Shown one piece after another: positions 47,860 through 57,837 of a stretch of DNA of 64,000 bases. Each line of letters opens with the position of its first letter. The first letter of the stretch is position 1. The position numbers and the translations under genes were made by a program. The notes beneath the pieces are model-generated. The model made no database searches. It was given only the letters and a program-made list of their open reading frames with translations, and was not told the DNA's origin. The stretch comes from Asticcacaulis sp. EMRT-3 (GTDB lineage: Bacteria; Pseudomonadota; Alphaproteobacteria; Caulobacterales; Caulobacteraceae): assembly GCF_030027245.1 (NCBI RefSeq), contig NZ_JASERT010000001.1, forward strand, positions 2,348,501 to 2,412,500, read 5' to 3'.

Positions 47860-48138
47860 TCATTTTTGCTGCATTGCATCAGGCTTTGGCGAAGCCATGA
47901 CCGGACAGGCGAGGTGCTCCAGCCCATGCACGATGCAGCCCAGCGAATCATCGAGCGCCTGTCCGGCCCTGGTGAACGAACCATAATGGACGGCCAGAAT
48001 GATCACCACCACACCGAGCAGACTCAGGATCGCTTCGATCAGATTGATCAGCACCAGCACGGGTCGCACCCGCACCTTGCGGGCATAGGAGGCCAGACCT
48101 TCCGAGGCAGGCGCACGCACCGGTTCGGAAAACTTCAT
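47860..48138 (-). CDS. Small membrane protein of unknown function
   Basis: A 92-residue protein with one strong span (VLVLINLIEAILSLLGVVVI, about residues 27-48) and basic residues before it (ARKVRVRP), so the N terminus is cytoplasmic. AGGAGGGG lies 8 bases before the ATG, a strong site supporting the gene. Cysteines in SLGCIVHGLEHLACP could bind metal or form a disulfide. No family recognised. Confidence 0.7.
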   Translation of the reverse strand: MKFSEPVRAPASEGLASYARKVRVRPVLVLINLIEAILSLLGVVVIILAVHYGSFTRAGQALDDSLGCIVHGLEHLACPVMASPKPDAMQQK

Positions 48139-48274
48139 GCTTCATCCCCTCCTGAATGACCCTGCATCAAAAGCTTAACCGCAAAACAGACGGCGCGCCA
48201 GCCGGTATTACATCTTGTCAATAACGCTGATTTCGATCAAATGACGGCATAAAAATGAAAAACAGGGGCAGGAT

Positions 48275-49927
48275 ATGGCGGATAAGAGCGCAAGCAAAAG
48301 CTTTGGCGGCCTCAAAACCATCGTGGCGGCATCGGCAGCGGGCACCACGTTTGAGTGGTATGACTTCTTCATCTTCGGCACCCTGACCGCCACCATTGCC
48401 AAAAACTTCTTCGCCAATGCCGGTGCGCTCGGCACGATACTGGCGCTTGCCACCTTCGCCGTCGGCTTTATCGCCAGACCGGTGGGGGCTCTGGTCTTCG
48501 GCCATATCGGCGACCGCAAGGGGCGCAAGGGCACATTTTTATACACCATCCTCGTCATGGGTCTGGCCACCATCGCCATTGGCCTTTTGCCCACCCATGC
48601 CCAGATCGGCAATCTGGCCCCGCTGCTGCTGGTGGGTTTACGCATCATTCAGGGCTTTGCGCTCGGTGGTGAATATGGCGGAGCGGCCATCTATGTGGCC
48701 GAACACGCGCCGGCTGATCAGCGCGGCCTCTATACGGGCTGGATCCAGACCTCGGCGGCGTTCGGCCTGATCGCCGCCCTGATCGTGATCCTGATCACCC
48801 GCAAGACCATGACGCCCGCCGCTTTTGACGACTGGGGCTGGCGCATTCCATTCATCATCTCGTCTGGTCTGCTGGCCGTTTCGGTCTATATCCGCGCCCG
48901 CACCGCCGAAAGCCCGGCCTTCAAGGCCCTGCATGAGGCCGGTCAGGTGGCCAAGGCCCCTTTGGCCGAAATCTTCACGCGCTGGCGCCATCTGAAAGGG
49001 ATGCTGATCGCCCTGTTCGGCTTCATGACCGCTCAGGGCGTGATCTGGTACACGGCCTTCTTCTACACCCAGGTTTTCCTGACCTCGATCGTCAGGCTCG
49101 ACGCCGCCCTGATGAATGGCCTGATCATGGGCATGACTCTGGTTTCGGCCCTGCTCTATATCGCCTTTGCCGCGCTTTCGGACAAAATAGGCCGCAAACC
49201 GGTTTTGCTGTTCGGCATCATACTGGCCGTGGTCAGCTTCTTTCCCGGCTTTCACGCCTTGATGAAATACGGCAATCCCGATCTCGAAGCCGCCATGCGC
49301 AGCGCGCCCGTGTCGGTGGTGGCCGATAGCGCGCAATGCCACTTCCAGTTCGACCTGATCGGCACCCATGCCTTCACGGCCCCCTGCGACGTGGCCAAGG
49401 GCATCGTCACCAGCGTCAATGTGCCCTATGCCAGCGAGCGCGCGCCGGGACAGGCCGGAGCCTTTATTCGCGTCGGCGGCCAGACTATCGCCGTGCCCTC
49501 GGCGGACGGGCTCGATCCGGCGGCGCTCAAGGCCATGAAGGCCAAGACCGCCGCCGCGCTGAAAACCGCCCTGAAAGCTGCGGGCTATCCTGATAAGGCC
49601 GACCCGAAAAAGGCCAACCTGCCGATGATGTTCGCCGTGCTTGTGCTGTTCGCCATCGCAGCCTGCGCGCTCTATGGCCCGATGGCCTCGCTGCTCGTTG
49701 AAATGTTCCCGACGCGCGTGCGCTATACGGCCATGAGCCTGCCCTATAATATCGGCACGGGCTGGTTTGGCGGCATCCAGCCTGCCCTGTCGTTCGCTAT
49801 GGTCACCGCCACCGGCAGCATCTATTTCGGCCTGTGGTATCCGGTGATCACCGGCGGCGTGGCGGCGGTGGTTACGCTGTTCTTCCTCAAGGAAACCAAA
49901 GGCCGCGACTTAAGCGAGATTGAGTAG
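48275..49927 (+). CDS. MFS transporter of the metabolite:H+ symporter (MHS) group
   Basis: A 550-residue inner-membrane transporter. MHS hallmarks: GTTFEWYDFFIFGTL in TM1, GHIGDRKGRKGTFLYTI in loop 2-3, RIIQGFALGGEYGGAAIYVAEHAP in TM4. Family members carry organic acids, proline/betaine or shikimate; the substrate is unknown. About 120 extra residues (329-447), absent from ProP or ShiA, lie between two late spans. They hold two cysteines (AQCHFQF, TAPCDVAK), a beta-rich part and an Ala/Lys-rich helix. Confidence 0.9.
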   Translation: MADKSASKSFGGLKTIVAASAAGTTFEWYDFFIFGTLTATIAKNFFANAGALGTILALATFAVGFIARPVGALVFGHIGDRKGRKGTFLYTILVMGLATIAIGLLPTHAQIGNLAPLLLVGLRIIQGFALGGEYGGAAIYVAEHAPADQRGLYTGWIQTSAAFGLIAALIVILITRKTMTPAAFDDWGWRIPFIISSGLLAVSVYIRARTAESPAFKALHEAGQVAKAPLAEIFTRWRHLKGMLIALFGFMTAQGVIWYTAFFYTQVFLTSIVRLDAALMNGLIMGMTLVSALLYIAFAALSDKIGRKPVLLFGIILAVVSFFPGFHALMKYGNPDLEAAMRSAPVSVVADSAQCHFQFDLIGTHAFTAPCDVAKGIVTSVNVPYASERAPGQAGAFIRVGGQTIAVPSADGLDPAALKAMKAKTAAALKTALKAAGYPDKADPKKANLPMMFAVLVLFAIAACALYGPMASLLVEMFPTRVRYTAMSLPYNIGTGWFGGIQPALSFAMVTATGSIYFGLWYPVITGGVAAVVTLFFLKETKGRDLSEIE

Positions 49928-49930
49928 CGG

Positions 49931-50212
49931 TTAGCCCGCTTTGCGTGCGTTCATATAGGCTTTCAGCACGTCTTGCATCCGGGTCAGGTGTCCTTTGCCG
50001 TTCGTTTCGGCGACAAAAAAATCAAAGACCTCCGGGTCGAGTTTCAGATGGATCGAACGTGGCTTTTTAGGTTCCTGAATCTTGGCGCTTGCCCAGAAAT
50101 CCGCACCCAGAGGCTCACCTTCCGGCGCATCCGGATCATGGAAAAGTTCACCTCTTTCATACATCGCCTCGATGTCTTCAAGCGATGCTGTCTTGATACC
50201 GCTTTTTGTCAT
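49931..50212 (-). CDS. brnA: BrnA-type antitoxin
   Basis: A 93-residue ribbon-helix-helix antitoxin: PKKPRSIHLKLDPEVFDFFV followed by HLTRMQDVLKAYM. Represses its own operon and neutralises BrnT. ATG 50212 has AAAGG upstream, inside brnT; a GTG at 50221 is less likely. Overlaps brnT by 35 bases. Confidence 0.88.
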   Translation of the reverse strand: MTKSGIKTASLEDIEAMYERGELFHDPDAPEGEPLGADFWASAKIQEPKKPRSIHLKLDPEVFDFFVAETNGKGHLTRMQDVLKAYMNARKAG

Positions 50213-50450
50213 CACGACCACCTTTCCACGCAGTTATCAGCCGAAGACTATCGCCTCTCTGAGTGTGAATCACGACGAAACATTCGCCACCAACCATGCC
50301 CACAGACATGAGCCGCTCCTCACCATAGTCCTTTCTATCATCGATGCTGGTCAGAACATGCCCCTTAAATATTCGAGCGGCATAAAGTATGTCCACATTC
50401 CGGCGTTCGATAACCTCTCGTCGCTTACTCTCATCCCATTGAAATTGCAT
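50178..50450 (-). CDS. brnT: BrnT-type ribonuclease toxin
   Basis: A 90-residue toxin: FQWDESKRREVIERRNVDI at the start, ARIFKGHV, DYGEERLMSVGMVGG and RLITAWKGGRDDKKRY. BrnT is a RelE-fold endoribonuclease that stops translation. Here the usual FAEA block reads YAARIF. Toxin precedes antitoxin, as is standard for brnTA. More AT-rich than flanking genes. Confidence 0.88.
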   Translation of the reverse strand: MQFQWDESKRREVIERRNVDILYAARIFKGHVLTSIDDRKDYGEERLMSVGMVGGECFVVIHTQRGDSLRLITAWKGGRDDKKRYQDSIA

Positions 50451-50531
50451 GAGTTCATTCCAAAAATATAAATCAGCATAAACCCACCTGTTTGATGGTG
50501 ACCGCTAGATAACGGCGATAATATAATTGTT

Positions 50532-50552
50532 AAGTGTACACTTTTGTGTACA
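50532..50552 (-). promoter_or_regulatory. Operator-like palindrome upstream of brnT
   Basis: AAGTGTACACTT (50532-50543) is a perfect 12-bp palindrome with a further TGTACA half at 50547. It lies 82 bases upstream of brnT and 5 bases after the pbpC stop, and suits a ribbon-helix-helix repressor such as BrnA. The 106-base gap is AT-rich. Confidence 0.5.
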
Positions 50553-50556
50553 TATG

Positions 50557-52659
50557 TCAAGGCGCATCCGCCGACCTGATCGCCACCACACGGACATGGC
50601 TTTTGGCCGACTGGCCGTCGCCGCCGGTGACAGTCAGGTCGTAAAAGCCCTCGCTGGGCGGTGACCAGTTGAACGCGCCGTCATCATCTGCTTTCAGCGG
50701 CGCGCCATCGACATACCACTGGATCGGGGCCTTGCCGTGCGCCGATAATTTGAGCGGGCGCGTCACCTTCAGATGCTCCTCGCGCGCCCGTCCTGCCGTC
50801 TCGACATAGACGGTCGCACCCGATGGCGGGAACAGGATCGACATATGATCCGACGCCGCATTCAGGCTTTGCAGGGCGACGGGCGCCACCGGCGGCGCGA
50901 TGGCCTGCGGCACTTGCGACGGGGCGCGGAGCTGATCAAAGACATCGAACAAAAGCGGTGCAGCGTCGTCACGGCCCGTTTCATCGGCGCGCGCCCCACC
51001 ATCGGGCCTGCCCGTCCACACCATCACCGCATAGCCGCCCGCCACCCCGACGGCCAGGGCGTCACGATAGCCGTAGGAGGTGCCGGTCTTATAGGCCGGA
51101 CGGCGTGACACGCGCATCAGCGGCCCCGGCAGGCGGCCCGGCGGCGGCGGGGTTTCGCGTAAAATGGCCAGCACCTTGTCGGCGGCCTCGGCGCGCATCA
51201 GCCTCTGGCCCGACGCCGCCGCACTGGCCTTTTCATCGTCCAGTCGATAGACGAGCGGCTTGACCAGACCATGATCGCCCAAGCCCGCATAGAGCTTGGC
51301 CAGATCGTCGAGATGAATACCCTCACCGCCCAGGGCCAGAGCCAGACCGGCATCATTGAGCGCCGATTTCGGCCGCACCAGCTTCACCCCCACCGCCGCC
51401 AGCCGCGCCTGAAACACATCCGGCCCGATACGGTTGAGCACCGCCACGGCGGGCACATTGAGCGAATTGACCAGCGCCTCCTTCACCGAAACCTCGCCGT
51501 GGAAATTGCGGTCGAAATCCTCCGGCTGATAGTCGCCAAAGCGCGTCGGCGCATCCATCAGGCGCGTATCGGGGGCCACCACGCCGTTTTCAAAGGCAAA
51601 GCCATAGATGAAGGGCTTGAGCGCCGAACCGGGCGATCTGAGCGCGCGCGTCATGTCGATCCAGCCGCCCGGGCGATCAAGACCGCCACCGCCGACACTG
51701 GCCAACACGCCGCGCGTATGAATATCGACCACCAGTATGGCCGCCGACACATTGGGGCCTTGCGCCTTCGCCGTGGCCGCCGCCATCGCCTCCAGCCGCG
51801 TTTGCAGACCGGCATCGAGCGTGGTGACGAGCGTGGCTTGCAGGCCGGTGACGGTGCGCGCCAGACGGCCCGCCGTCTGCCAGGCGATGGCCGGGAAAGG
51901 CAGGCGCTGATGTGCCACCGGTTCCTGCAAGGCCTCATGCAGGGCCTGTGCGTCGATCAGGCCGTTCTGCGCCATGCGGTCGAGGATCAGATCACGCGCG
52001 GCCTGCGCTGCCTTCGGGTGCAGGTCGGGGCGGCGCGCCTCAGGGGCTTGCGGCAATGAGATCAGTTGCGCCTGTTCGCCCAAAGTCAGGGTTTCCGGTT
52101 CATGGCCGAAATAGGAGAGCGAGGCGGCGCGCACCCCTTCGAGATTGCCGCCATAAGGGGCCAGCGTCAGGTAAAGCTGCAAGATGTCGTGCTTGGAATA
52201 GCGCAGCTCCAGTTGCAGGGCGCGCAGGGCTTCGATGGCCTTGCCGCCATAGGTGCGCGGGTGCGGCGACAACAGGCGCGCCGTCTGCATGGTGATGGTC
52301 GAGCCGCCCGACACGATGCCGCCGGCATGAAAATTCGACAGAAAAGCGCGCGCCACCGCCGCCGCATCGACGCCGGGATGGAGATAAAAACGCGCATCCT
52401 CAATGCCGAGCAGATGGTGGAGAAAGGCCGGATCGGTGCGGTTAAGGTCGGCGCGGAGACGCCAGCGCCCGTCATCGACGGGCAGGGCGCGCAGGAAAAC
52501 GCCGTTGCGGTCGAGCACCACGGGCGAGGCGCGGTCCGCTTTTGCCATATCGGGCGGACAGACAAGGTTCACCACGGCCAGCAGCACCTGCAAGACCATC
52601 AGGACGATCAGGCCCTTGACCAGCCGGGGGATGAGGGAGTCGGTTTTAAGCTTGGGCAA
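50557..52659 (-). CDS. pbpC: Penicillin-binding protein 1C
   Basis: A 700-residue bifunctional peptidoglycan synthase. Span at residues 13-33; glycosyltransferase domain with LGIEDARFYLHPGVD, GGSTITMQTARLL and KHDILQLYLTLAPYGGNLEG; transpeptidase domain with SPGSALKPF (active Ser near 344), VNSLNVPA and YKTGTSYGYRDA (near 523); C-terminal BiPBP_C domain (VETAGRAREEHL, IQWYVDGAPL). Known to be encoded beside bacterial alpha-2-macroglobulin, as here. Confidence 0.96.
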   Translation of the reverse strand: MPKLKTDSLIPRLVKGLIVLMVLQVLLAVVNLVCPPDMAKADRASPVVLDRNGVFLRALPVDDGRWRLRADLNRTDPAFLHHLLGIEDARFYLHPGVDAAAVARAFLSNFHAGGIVSGGSTITMQTARLLSPHPRTYGGKAIEALRALQLELRYSKHDILQLYLTLAPYGGNLEGVRAASLSYFGHEPETLTLGEQAQLISLPQAPEARRPDLHPKAAQAARDLILDRMAQNGLIDAQALHEALQEPVAHQRLPFPAIAWQTAGRLARTVTGLQATLVTTLDAGLQTRLEAMAAATAKAQGPNVSAAILVVDIHTRGVLASVGGGGLDRPGGWIDMTRALRSPGSALKPFIYGFAFENGVVAPDTRLMDAPTRFGDYQPEDFDRNFHGEVSVKEALVNSLNVPAVAVLNRIGPDVFQARLAAVGVKLVRPKSALNDAGLALALGGEGIHLDDLAKLYAGLGDHGLVKPLVYRLDDEKASAAASGQRLMRAEAADKVLAILRETPPPPGRLPGPLMRVSRRPAYKTGTSYGYRDALAVGVAGGYAVMVWTGRPDGGARADETGRDDAAPLLFDVFDQLRAPSQVPQAIAPPVAPVALQSLNAASDHMSILFPPSGATVYVETAGRAREEHLKVTRPLKLSAHGKAPIQWYVDGAPLKADDDGAFNWSPPSEGFYDLTVTGGDGQSAKSHVRVVAIRSADAP

Positions 52660-52670
52660 GGCGCGTCACT

Positions 52671-52844
52671 TTCCCCTCTCCCCGTTTACGGGGAGAGGAC
52701 GAGAGCCGAACGTAGTGAAGGCGATCGTGTGAGGGGTTGGGCGGTGACGGAGCATAAACGTCCGGCGGGCCCTCACCCGAGGATCGGCGGCTATGCCCTG
52801 CTCCTCGTCCTCTCCCCTCGTTGAGGGGAGAGGGGAGTTCAGCG
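52671..52844. repeat. Dispersed CCCCTCTCCC-type intergenic repeat, copy 2
   Basis: CCCCTCTCCCCGTTTACGGG-type hairpin at the left, GTGAGGGG..CCCTCACC in the centre, CCTCTCCCCTCGTTGAGGGG-type hairpin at the right. Same design as 16015-16165. It fills the gap between pbpC and the alpha-2-macroglobulin gene and could affect read-through. Confidence 0.7.
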
Positions 52845-52851
52845 GTTTTTT

Positions 52852-55800
52852 TCACCTTGGCGCAATCACGGTGCGGCTGCCCCCGGTGCGGCCATAGGTG
52901 TCGGTGCGGTAGAAGTCCTTCGCCTCAGCCCCCGGCAGGTAATAGTCACCCTGCGTCACCGCCCGCGCAATATAGGCCAGGGTAAAGCCTTCACGCGAAG
53001 ACACATCAAGCGCCGCCACATAGCGGTCGTCGCGCGCCTCGGAGACTTTCAGGTCGCTGAGCTTGCCGATAAAGCCGAACGGCCCGTTCTGCGCGTCTTC
53101 CGGGCTCAGGGTCGAGTCGATCTCAAAACCGGCGGGCAGCGGATCATCGATGACAATCGGCCTTTGCTCGGCGCGGTCGGAATGGCCGGTGATGACCACC
53201 AGCACCTTCTGCCCTTGTGTCAGGTGCGACGGATCGATGCGTGATCCATCGAGCGCATAGAAGCTCTTGGTGAGCGACAGGCCATGACTGTCCGCGCCGG
53301 GGCTTGTGCCGGGTGTGCCGATCACCGTCACCGTGCGCCAGATCGGGCCGGAGCCTGTGTTCTTCAGCCGCGCCGCGCTCAAATTGCCGATACCATAATG
53401 CAGGCCCGAACCGGGCAAGGCCGTGACATTTTGCGCATCGATCTTGGGCACGCCCGCCGCCTTTAACATATAGGAGGCGGCGCGCAGCACATAGGCGTCT
53501 TCTTGCGTATTCATCTGGGCGGGTGACTTCATGGCGTTTTCGAGCCGCGGAATCAGGCTCTGCGCGATGTCGGGCTCGCCCGCCTCATAGGCCAGCGCAA
53601 TCACACCGGCCAGATCGCGCAGCGGCGACTGATACCAGTCGTTCGGATCGCTGTAGCCGAGCTTCTGGATCGCCTGCCGGAAGGCCAGACGCGCCCGCGC
53701 CCGGTCGCCCATCATGGCCAGACCGGCGGCCACCTGCGCCCGCGAAAGCGGCGAATCTTCAGCCTTGAACTGCACGTCCTGATACCAGCGCAGCCGCGCC
53801 AGATCGCCGGAATGACCCTTGGCCAGCACATAAAGCGCATAGGCCGAGGCGCGCGAGCGTAACTGCTTGGTCATCTGGTCGCTTGAAACGCCCAGCCAGT
53901 TCCAGTCATCGGGCACGCTTAAGCGATAAGTGATGCTGGTATAGCCATCTGGCCTGGCCATATCGCGCATGGCGTTCAGCGCCTTGTCGATGGCGTCCTG
54001 CGGCACGAAGACACCGCGCGCCCGCGCCTCCAGCAGGAAGTCTGTGGCATAGGCGCCGATAAAGCCATCGGCCTCGCCATCGCCCGCCCGCCACAGGCCA
54101 AAGGCCCCATCGGCGCTTTGCCGGTCGAGTATCCTGGTCACCGCCTGTTTGAGCGCGGCTTCGGCGGGCGCAGACTCTGACTTGCCGACCATCGATTCGC
54201 TGACGAACAGCCAGGGCGTCGCCGCTGAGGTCACCTGTTCGGTGCAGCCGTAAGGATAGCGGCTGAGTGACGCCGCCAGAGGCGCCGGATCGATATTGCG
54301 GAAGGGCGAATAGCTGACCTCGACCGTGGCCGAGCCGGGTTGCAGGCCGTTCAGCAGGTTGGCGGGCGGGGCCCAGACCTCACCCGGTTTTTGCAGGGCG
54401 GTATCGATCTCGGTTTGCGGCCCCCAGCCATTGCGCGTCTCGATGTTGAAGCTGTCATCGAAATGATAGCCTTGCCCATCGAGGCCCAGCTTGACGGTGG
54501 AAATGCCGGTGGTCTGCGGTGCATTGATCGCCACGCTTTCAATCGTGCGGTCGCCTTTATTCAGGTGGAAGGCCTTCTCGAAGGCCACCACCAGTCCATT
54601 CAGCCCCTTGATGACGGCCTGATAGAGTCCGGGCTTGCCATCGACATTATCGAGTTCGAGCGTCGCCATCGCCTTGTCGCCGGGGGCTAAAAAGCGCGGC
54701 AGCGACAGATCGGCCACCACCGGTTCGCGCACGATCATCCTGGCTTGCGCTGAACCGACCGCATTATCGGTCCAGGCCACGGCCATGACGCGCAGTTCAC
54801 CGGAGAATTTGTCGATCGGCAGGCGCACCACCGCCTTGCCGTCCATACCGGTATAGATGACGCCCGACCACAGGGCCACGGTGCGGATCGGCGTGGTGGT
54901 CAGGCCCTCGCCGCCGATCTCGTCAGCCCCGTATTCGAGCGGAGACGCCGCCCCCAGATTGGGATCGAGCAGGCGGCCATAATCATCATTATAATCAATA
55001 CCCAGCGCCCGCTTGCCGAAATACCATTTGACCGGATCGGGGCTCTGGAACTTCGTCAGGTTGAGGATACCCTGATCGACCACGGCCAGACTGAGGCGCG
55101 CGCTTTCGCCGAGCCGCATCCCCTTGATCTGCACTGGCACCTCGATATAGCCGTGGCCATTCTTGTCGTGCTTCGGCGGTTGCGGCTGGTCGCTGGTCGC
55201 CAGTTCGACATCGAGCTTGCGCGGCCCCGGATCGAGCGGCACATAGATCAGGCCGATGGCGCGGCGCGGCTTGGGCGAACTGACCGGATCGCGCGCCTGG
55301 ATCAAACTGACCAGCACATAGGCCCCGCCGCCCCAGTCCGCCGAGGTTTTGAGATGCACGGTCGTGCCATTTTCGCCGACCGAAACGGTTTGCAGGTCGA
55401 TAATGTGATCGGTGGCCACCGCGATCTGCGCCTCGCCCTTATACGGCCCCTTCAGGGTCAGATCGACCGTATCGCCCTGTTTGTAGGTCTGCGAACCGGC
55501 GGTCAGGCGCACGAAATCGGGCGCATCGCCGCCCTGCGAGGGCGAACCCCAGCCCGACGAGAAGCGCGTCACGGTTTTGGCTAAACCGGGCGCTTCGACC
55601 TCAAGCCGGTAGTCACCCCAATCGAGGCCGCGTTCGATGGTCAGGCCGGTATTGGCGTTGAGATCATAGGCTTTTTCCGCCACCAGCACATCATGGTGGC
55701 TGGAGCGCCAGCGCCATTTGCCGTCGGCGACATACCAGTCATAGTCCCAGACCTCGGAGATCAGCCGCACGGTGACGCCTTTCACGGCGGTCTTTTGCCC

Positions 55801-57837
55801 CTGCGGCGTCACGCCGACGATGTTGAACTGCATCTGCGGCGTGTCGCGCCAGTTTTTCGTGTCCTTCTGCGTCACCCTGACGCCGAGATAGAGCGGTGAG
55901 GGCAGGATTTTCAGCGTCTGGCTTTCCTTGACCGGACGCCCGCCCGGTTCGAACACCGAAGCGGTCAGCAACACGCTCAAGGGCTGGGTGGTCTGACCGG
56001 CTGCGGAGGCTGCAAACGGGAAGGTGGCCTTGCCTTGCCCGTCCGTGGTGGTGGCGGGCAGATCGACATATTTCTCATCATAGCCTTGCGAGGCGTCGCC
56101 GAAGCTATAGTCCTTAAAGGCCGGAAACGGCGTCGGGTCGGCGCTGATGCGCGCATCACCCGTCACCTGAAGGCCCGAACCGATGGCGCCGTACAGATAG
56201 TGGGCCGTCACCGTCACCGGGCGGGTATCCTTGAGCGACAGGATCGGCGTGTCGGCGCTGGCATCGACATCGACGCCGAGGCGCTGCGGCGCGAAATCCT
56301 CAACCGCGAAAGAGGTTGAGCCCGCCGCATCGTCCATGCCGTCCAGCTCGACTTTCGCCGACCACTGGCCACGCGGCGCGCCTTGCGGCAGGGTGATATT
56401 TTTGCCCGCAAAACCCTGCGGGGTGGCGGCAAAAACATAGCGGAAGGCCTCGACGCCGGAGGGCCGATAGACGACCAGCGCGCCCTTGCGATCCTTGATC
56501 ACCCGGCCTTGCGCATCGCGCAGCAGCGCCACCAGATGGATGGTTTCGCCGGGGCGATAAATGCCGCGATCGGTATAGACGAAGGAATCGACGCCAAAGG
56601 CCGAGGTGCGGCCATCGCCGCTTTCGCCTGCCTGCCGTCCGCCAACGCTGTGCGACGACATGTCCATCGGGGCGCGGGTAATATCGGAGGCCGTGTAATC
56701 GTTATTGGGGCCATAGGCCATGACCATCTTGGCCTGCAAGGCATTTTCGCCTTTCAGCAAGGTGCCGGGAAAGGCGACGTGGCCATTGGCGTCGGTCTTC
56801 GCCGTGCCGAGCGTATCGCCGTTCATGGCCACCAGATCGACCCTGACCCCGCCCATCGCCTTGGCCGTTTTCAGCGAACGCATGATGACATCAAGTCCGC
56901 CCGTGCCTTTGTAGGTGGTCATGGCCATGTCGGTATAGATGACCCAGCGCCGCGCACTGGCCGGCTGATCATCGGCCTTCTTGTCGCGCCCGCCGGATGC
57001 GTCGCGCGCCTTGACGACATAGGCTCCCGGTTGCAGGGTTTTCAGCACAGCGCCGAGCGGGAAGACGGTGGTGACGCGCTGGCCGTTATTGAGCTTGACG
57101 CCCAGCTTGCCGGTCCACACCTTGACGCCGATGTCGTCGGGCGAATCGTCGCCATAGCTGTAATCATACTCGCCCTCGGCTACCGGATCGGGCGCTGACA
57201 CCGATTTGCGCACCAGATTGCGATCCGACACGCGCCACACCTCGACGGCGAGCGACGACACATTGACCGTTTCAATGCCCACCCCATCGCCTTCGGCGCG
57301 CGGCAGGATGACGCCATTACCGGCAAAGCCGACATAGGCGGGCTTGATGCCAAAGCTGAAATCAAGATCGGCATCGGCCTTCAGCGTATCGCCGCCCCTG
57401 GCAGGCAGGCCCTTGAGCAGAGTGATGCGGCGGTCGGAAAAGCCAAAGCCCGACACGCACAGGGTATCATCCTTGACCGAAATGGCCGGGGCTGAAGGCA
57501 GGGCGGGCGACACCACCACATAGTCGCCGTAGGGCTGGGCCGGATCGAGCGGGCGCGACATCTGCACGCACGCCTTGGGGCTGTTGCCCGATGTGTCGAG
57601 ACTCTGGTGCCAGACGGCAAAACCGGCGGGCTTCTGATCTGAGGCGCGCGGAGCATTTCTGGCGCGCGGCTTGCCAAACAGGCCGGTGGCAGGCGTCATC
57701 AAATCAGCGGTGGCCACCGCCGCCTTGCCGCCGCTGCCATGACCGAGCGCGTAATCGGTGAGAAAGCCGATGCCGAAACCGGCGATCAGCACGGCAGCGG
57801 CCGCCGCGATCAGAGTCCGGTTGTCTCCATTGAGCAT
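52852..57837 (-). CDS. Bacterial alpha-2-macroglobulin family protein
   Basis: A 1661-residue periplasmic protein anchored by a span at about residues 8-27 (LIAAAAAVLIAGFGIGF). Multiple MG-type beta domains, then the thioester motif YGCTEQV near residue 1197, which can covalently trap proteases. Helical thioester domain segments follow (QSADGAFGLW, AYATDFLLEARARG). Works with PbpC, thought to guard the periplasm and repair wall after damage. ATG 57837 is preferred to a TTG at 57903. No lipobox cysteine, unlike E. coli YfhM: the anchor is a membrane span. Confidence 0.94.
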   Translation of the reverse strand: MLNGDNRTLIAAAAAVLIAGFGIGFLTDYALGHGSGGKAAVATADLMTPATGLFGKPRARNAPRASDQKPAGFAVWHQSLDTSGNSPKACVQMSRPLDPAQPYGDYVVVSPALPSAPAISVKDDTLCVSGFGFSDRRITLLKGLPARGGDTLKADADLDFSFGIKPAYVGFAGNGVILPRAEGDGVGIETVNVSSLAVEVWRVSDRNLVRKSVSAPDPVAEGEYDYSYGDDSPDDIGVKVWTGKLGVKLNNGQRVTTVFPLGAVLKTLQPGAYVVKARDASGGRDKKADDQPASARRWVIYTDMAMTTYKGTGGLDVIMRSLKTAKAMGGVRVDLVAMNGDTLGTAKTDANGHVAFPGTLLKGENALQAKMVMAYGPNNDYTASDITRAPMDMSSHSVGGRQAGESGDGRTSAFGVDSFVYTDRGIYRPGETIHLVALLRDAQGRVIKDRKGALVVYRPSGVEAFRYVFAATPQGFAGKNITLPQGAPRGQWSAKVELDGMDDAAGSTSFAVEDFAPQRLGVDVDASADTPILSLKDTRPVTVTAHYLYGAIGSGLQVTGDARISADPTPFPAFKDYSFGDASQGYDEKYVDLPATTTDGQGKATFPFAASAAGQTTQPLSVLLTASVFEPGGRPVKESQTLKILPSPLYLGVRVTQKDTKNWRDTPQMQFNIVGVTPQGQKTAVKGVTVRLISEVWDYDWYVADGKWRWRSSHHDVLVAEKAYDLNANTGLTIERGLDWGDYRLEVEAPGLAKTVTRFSSGWGSPSQGGDAPDFVRLTAGSQTYKQGDTVDLTLKGPYKGEAQIAVATDHIIDLQTVSVGENGTTVHLKTSADWGGGAYVLVSLIQARDPVSSPKPRRAIGLIYVPLDPGPRKLDVELATSDQPQPPKHDKNGHGYIEVPVQIKGMRLGESARLSLAVVDQGILNLTKFQSPDPVKWYFGKRALGIDYNDDYGRLLDPNLGAASPLEYGADEIGGEGLTTTPIRTVALWSGVIYTGMDGKAVVRLPIDKFSGELRVMAVAWTDNAVGSAQARMIVREPVVADLSLPRFLAPGDKAMATLELDNVDGKPGLYQAVIKGLNGLVVAFEKAFHLNKGDRTIESVAINAPQTTGISTVKLGLDGQGYHFDDSFNIETRNGWGPQTEIDTALQKPGEVWAPPANLLNGLQPGSATVEVSYSPFRNIDPAPLAASLSRYPYGCTEQVTSAATPWLFVSESMVGKSESAPAEAALKQAVTRILDRQSADGAFGLWRAGDGEADGFIGAYATDFLLEARARGVFVPQDAIDKALNAMRDMARPDGYTSITYRLSVPDDWNWLGVSSDQMTKQLRSRASAYALYVLAKGHSGDLARLRWYQDVQFKAEDSPLSRAQVAAGLAMMGDRARARLAFRQAIQKLGYSDPNDWYQSPLRDLAGVIALAYEAGEPDIAQSLIPRLENAMKSPAQMNTQEDAYVLRAASYMLKAAGVPKIDAQNVTALPGSGLHYGIGNLSAARLKNTGSGPIWRTVTVIGTPGTSPGADSHGLSLTKSFYALDGSRIDPSHLTQGQKVLVVITGHSDRAEQRPIVIDDPLPAGFEIDSTLSPEDAQNGPFGFIGKLSDLKVSEARDDRYVAALDVSSREGFTLAYIARAVTQGDYYLPGAEAKDFYRTDTYGRTGGSRTVIAPR

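Noticed and set aside
52660..52851. A rho-independent terminator between the macroglobulin and pbpC genes
   Set aside because: The inverted repeats match a dispersed repeat found elsewhere and lack a T run, so they are recorded as a repeat.
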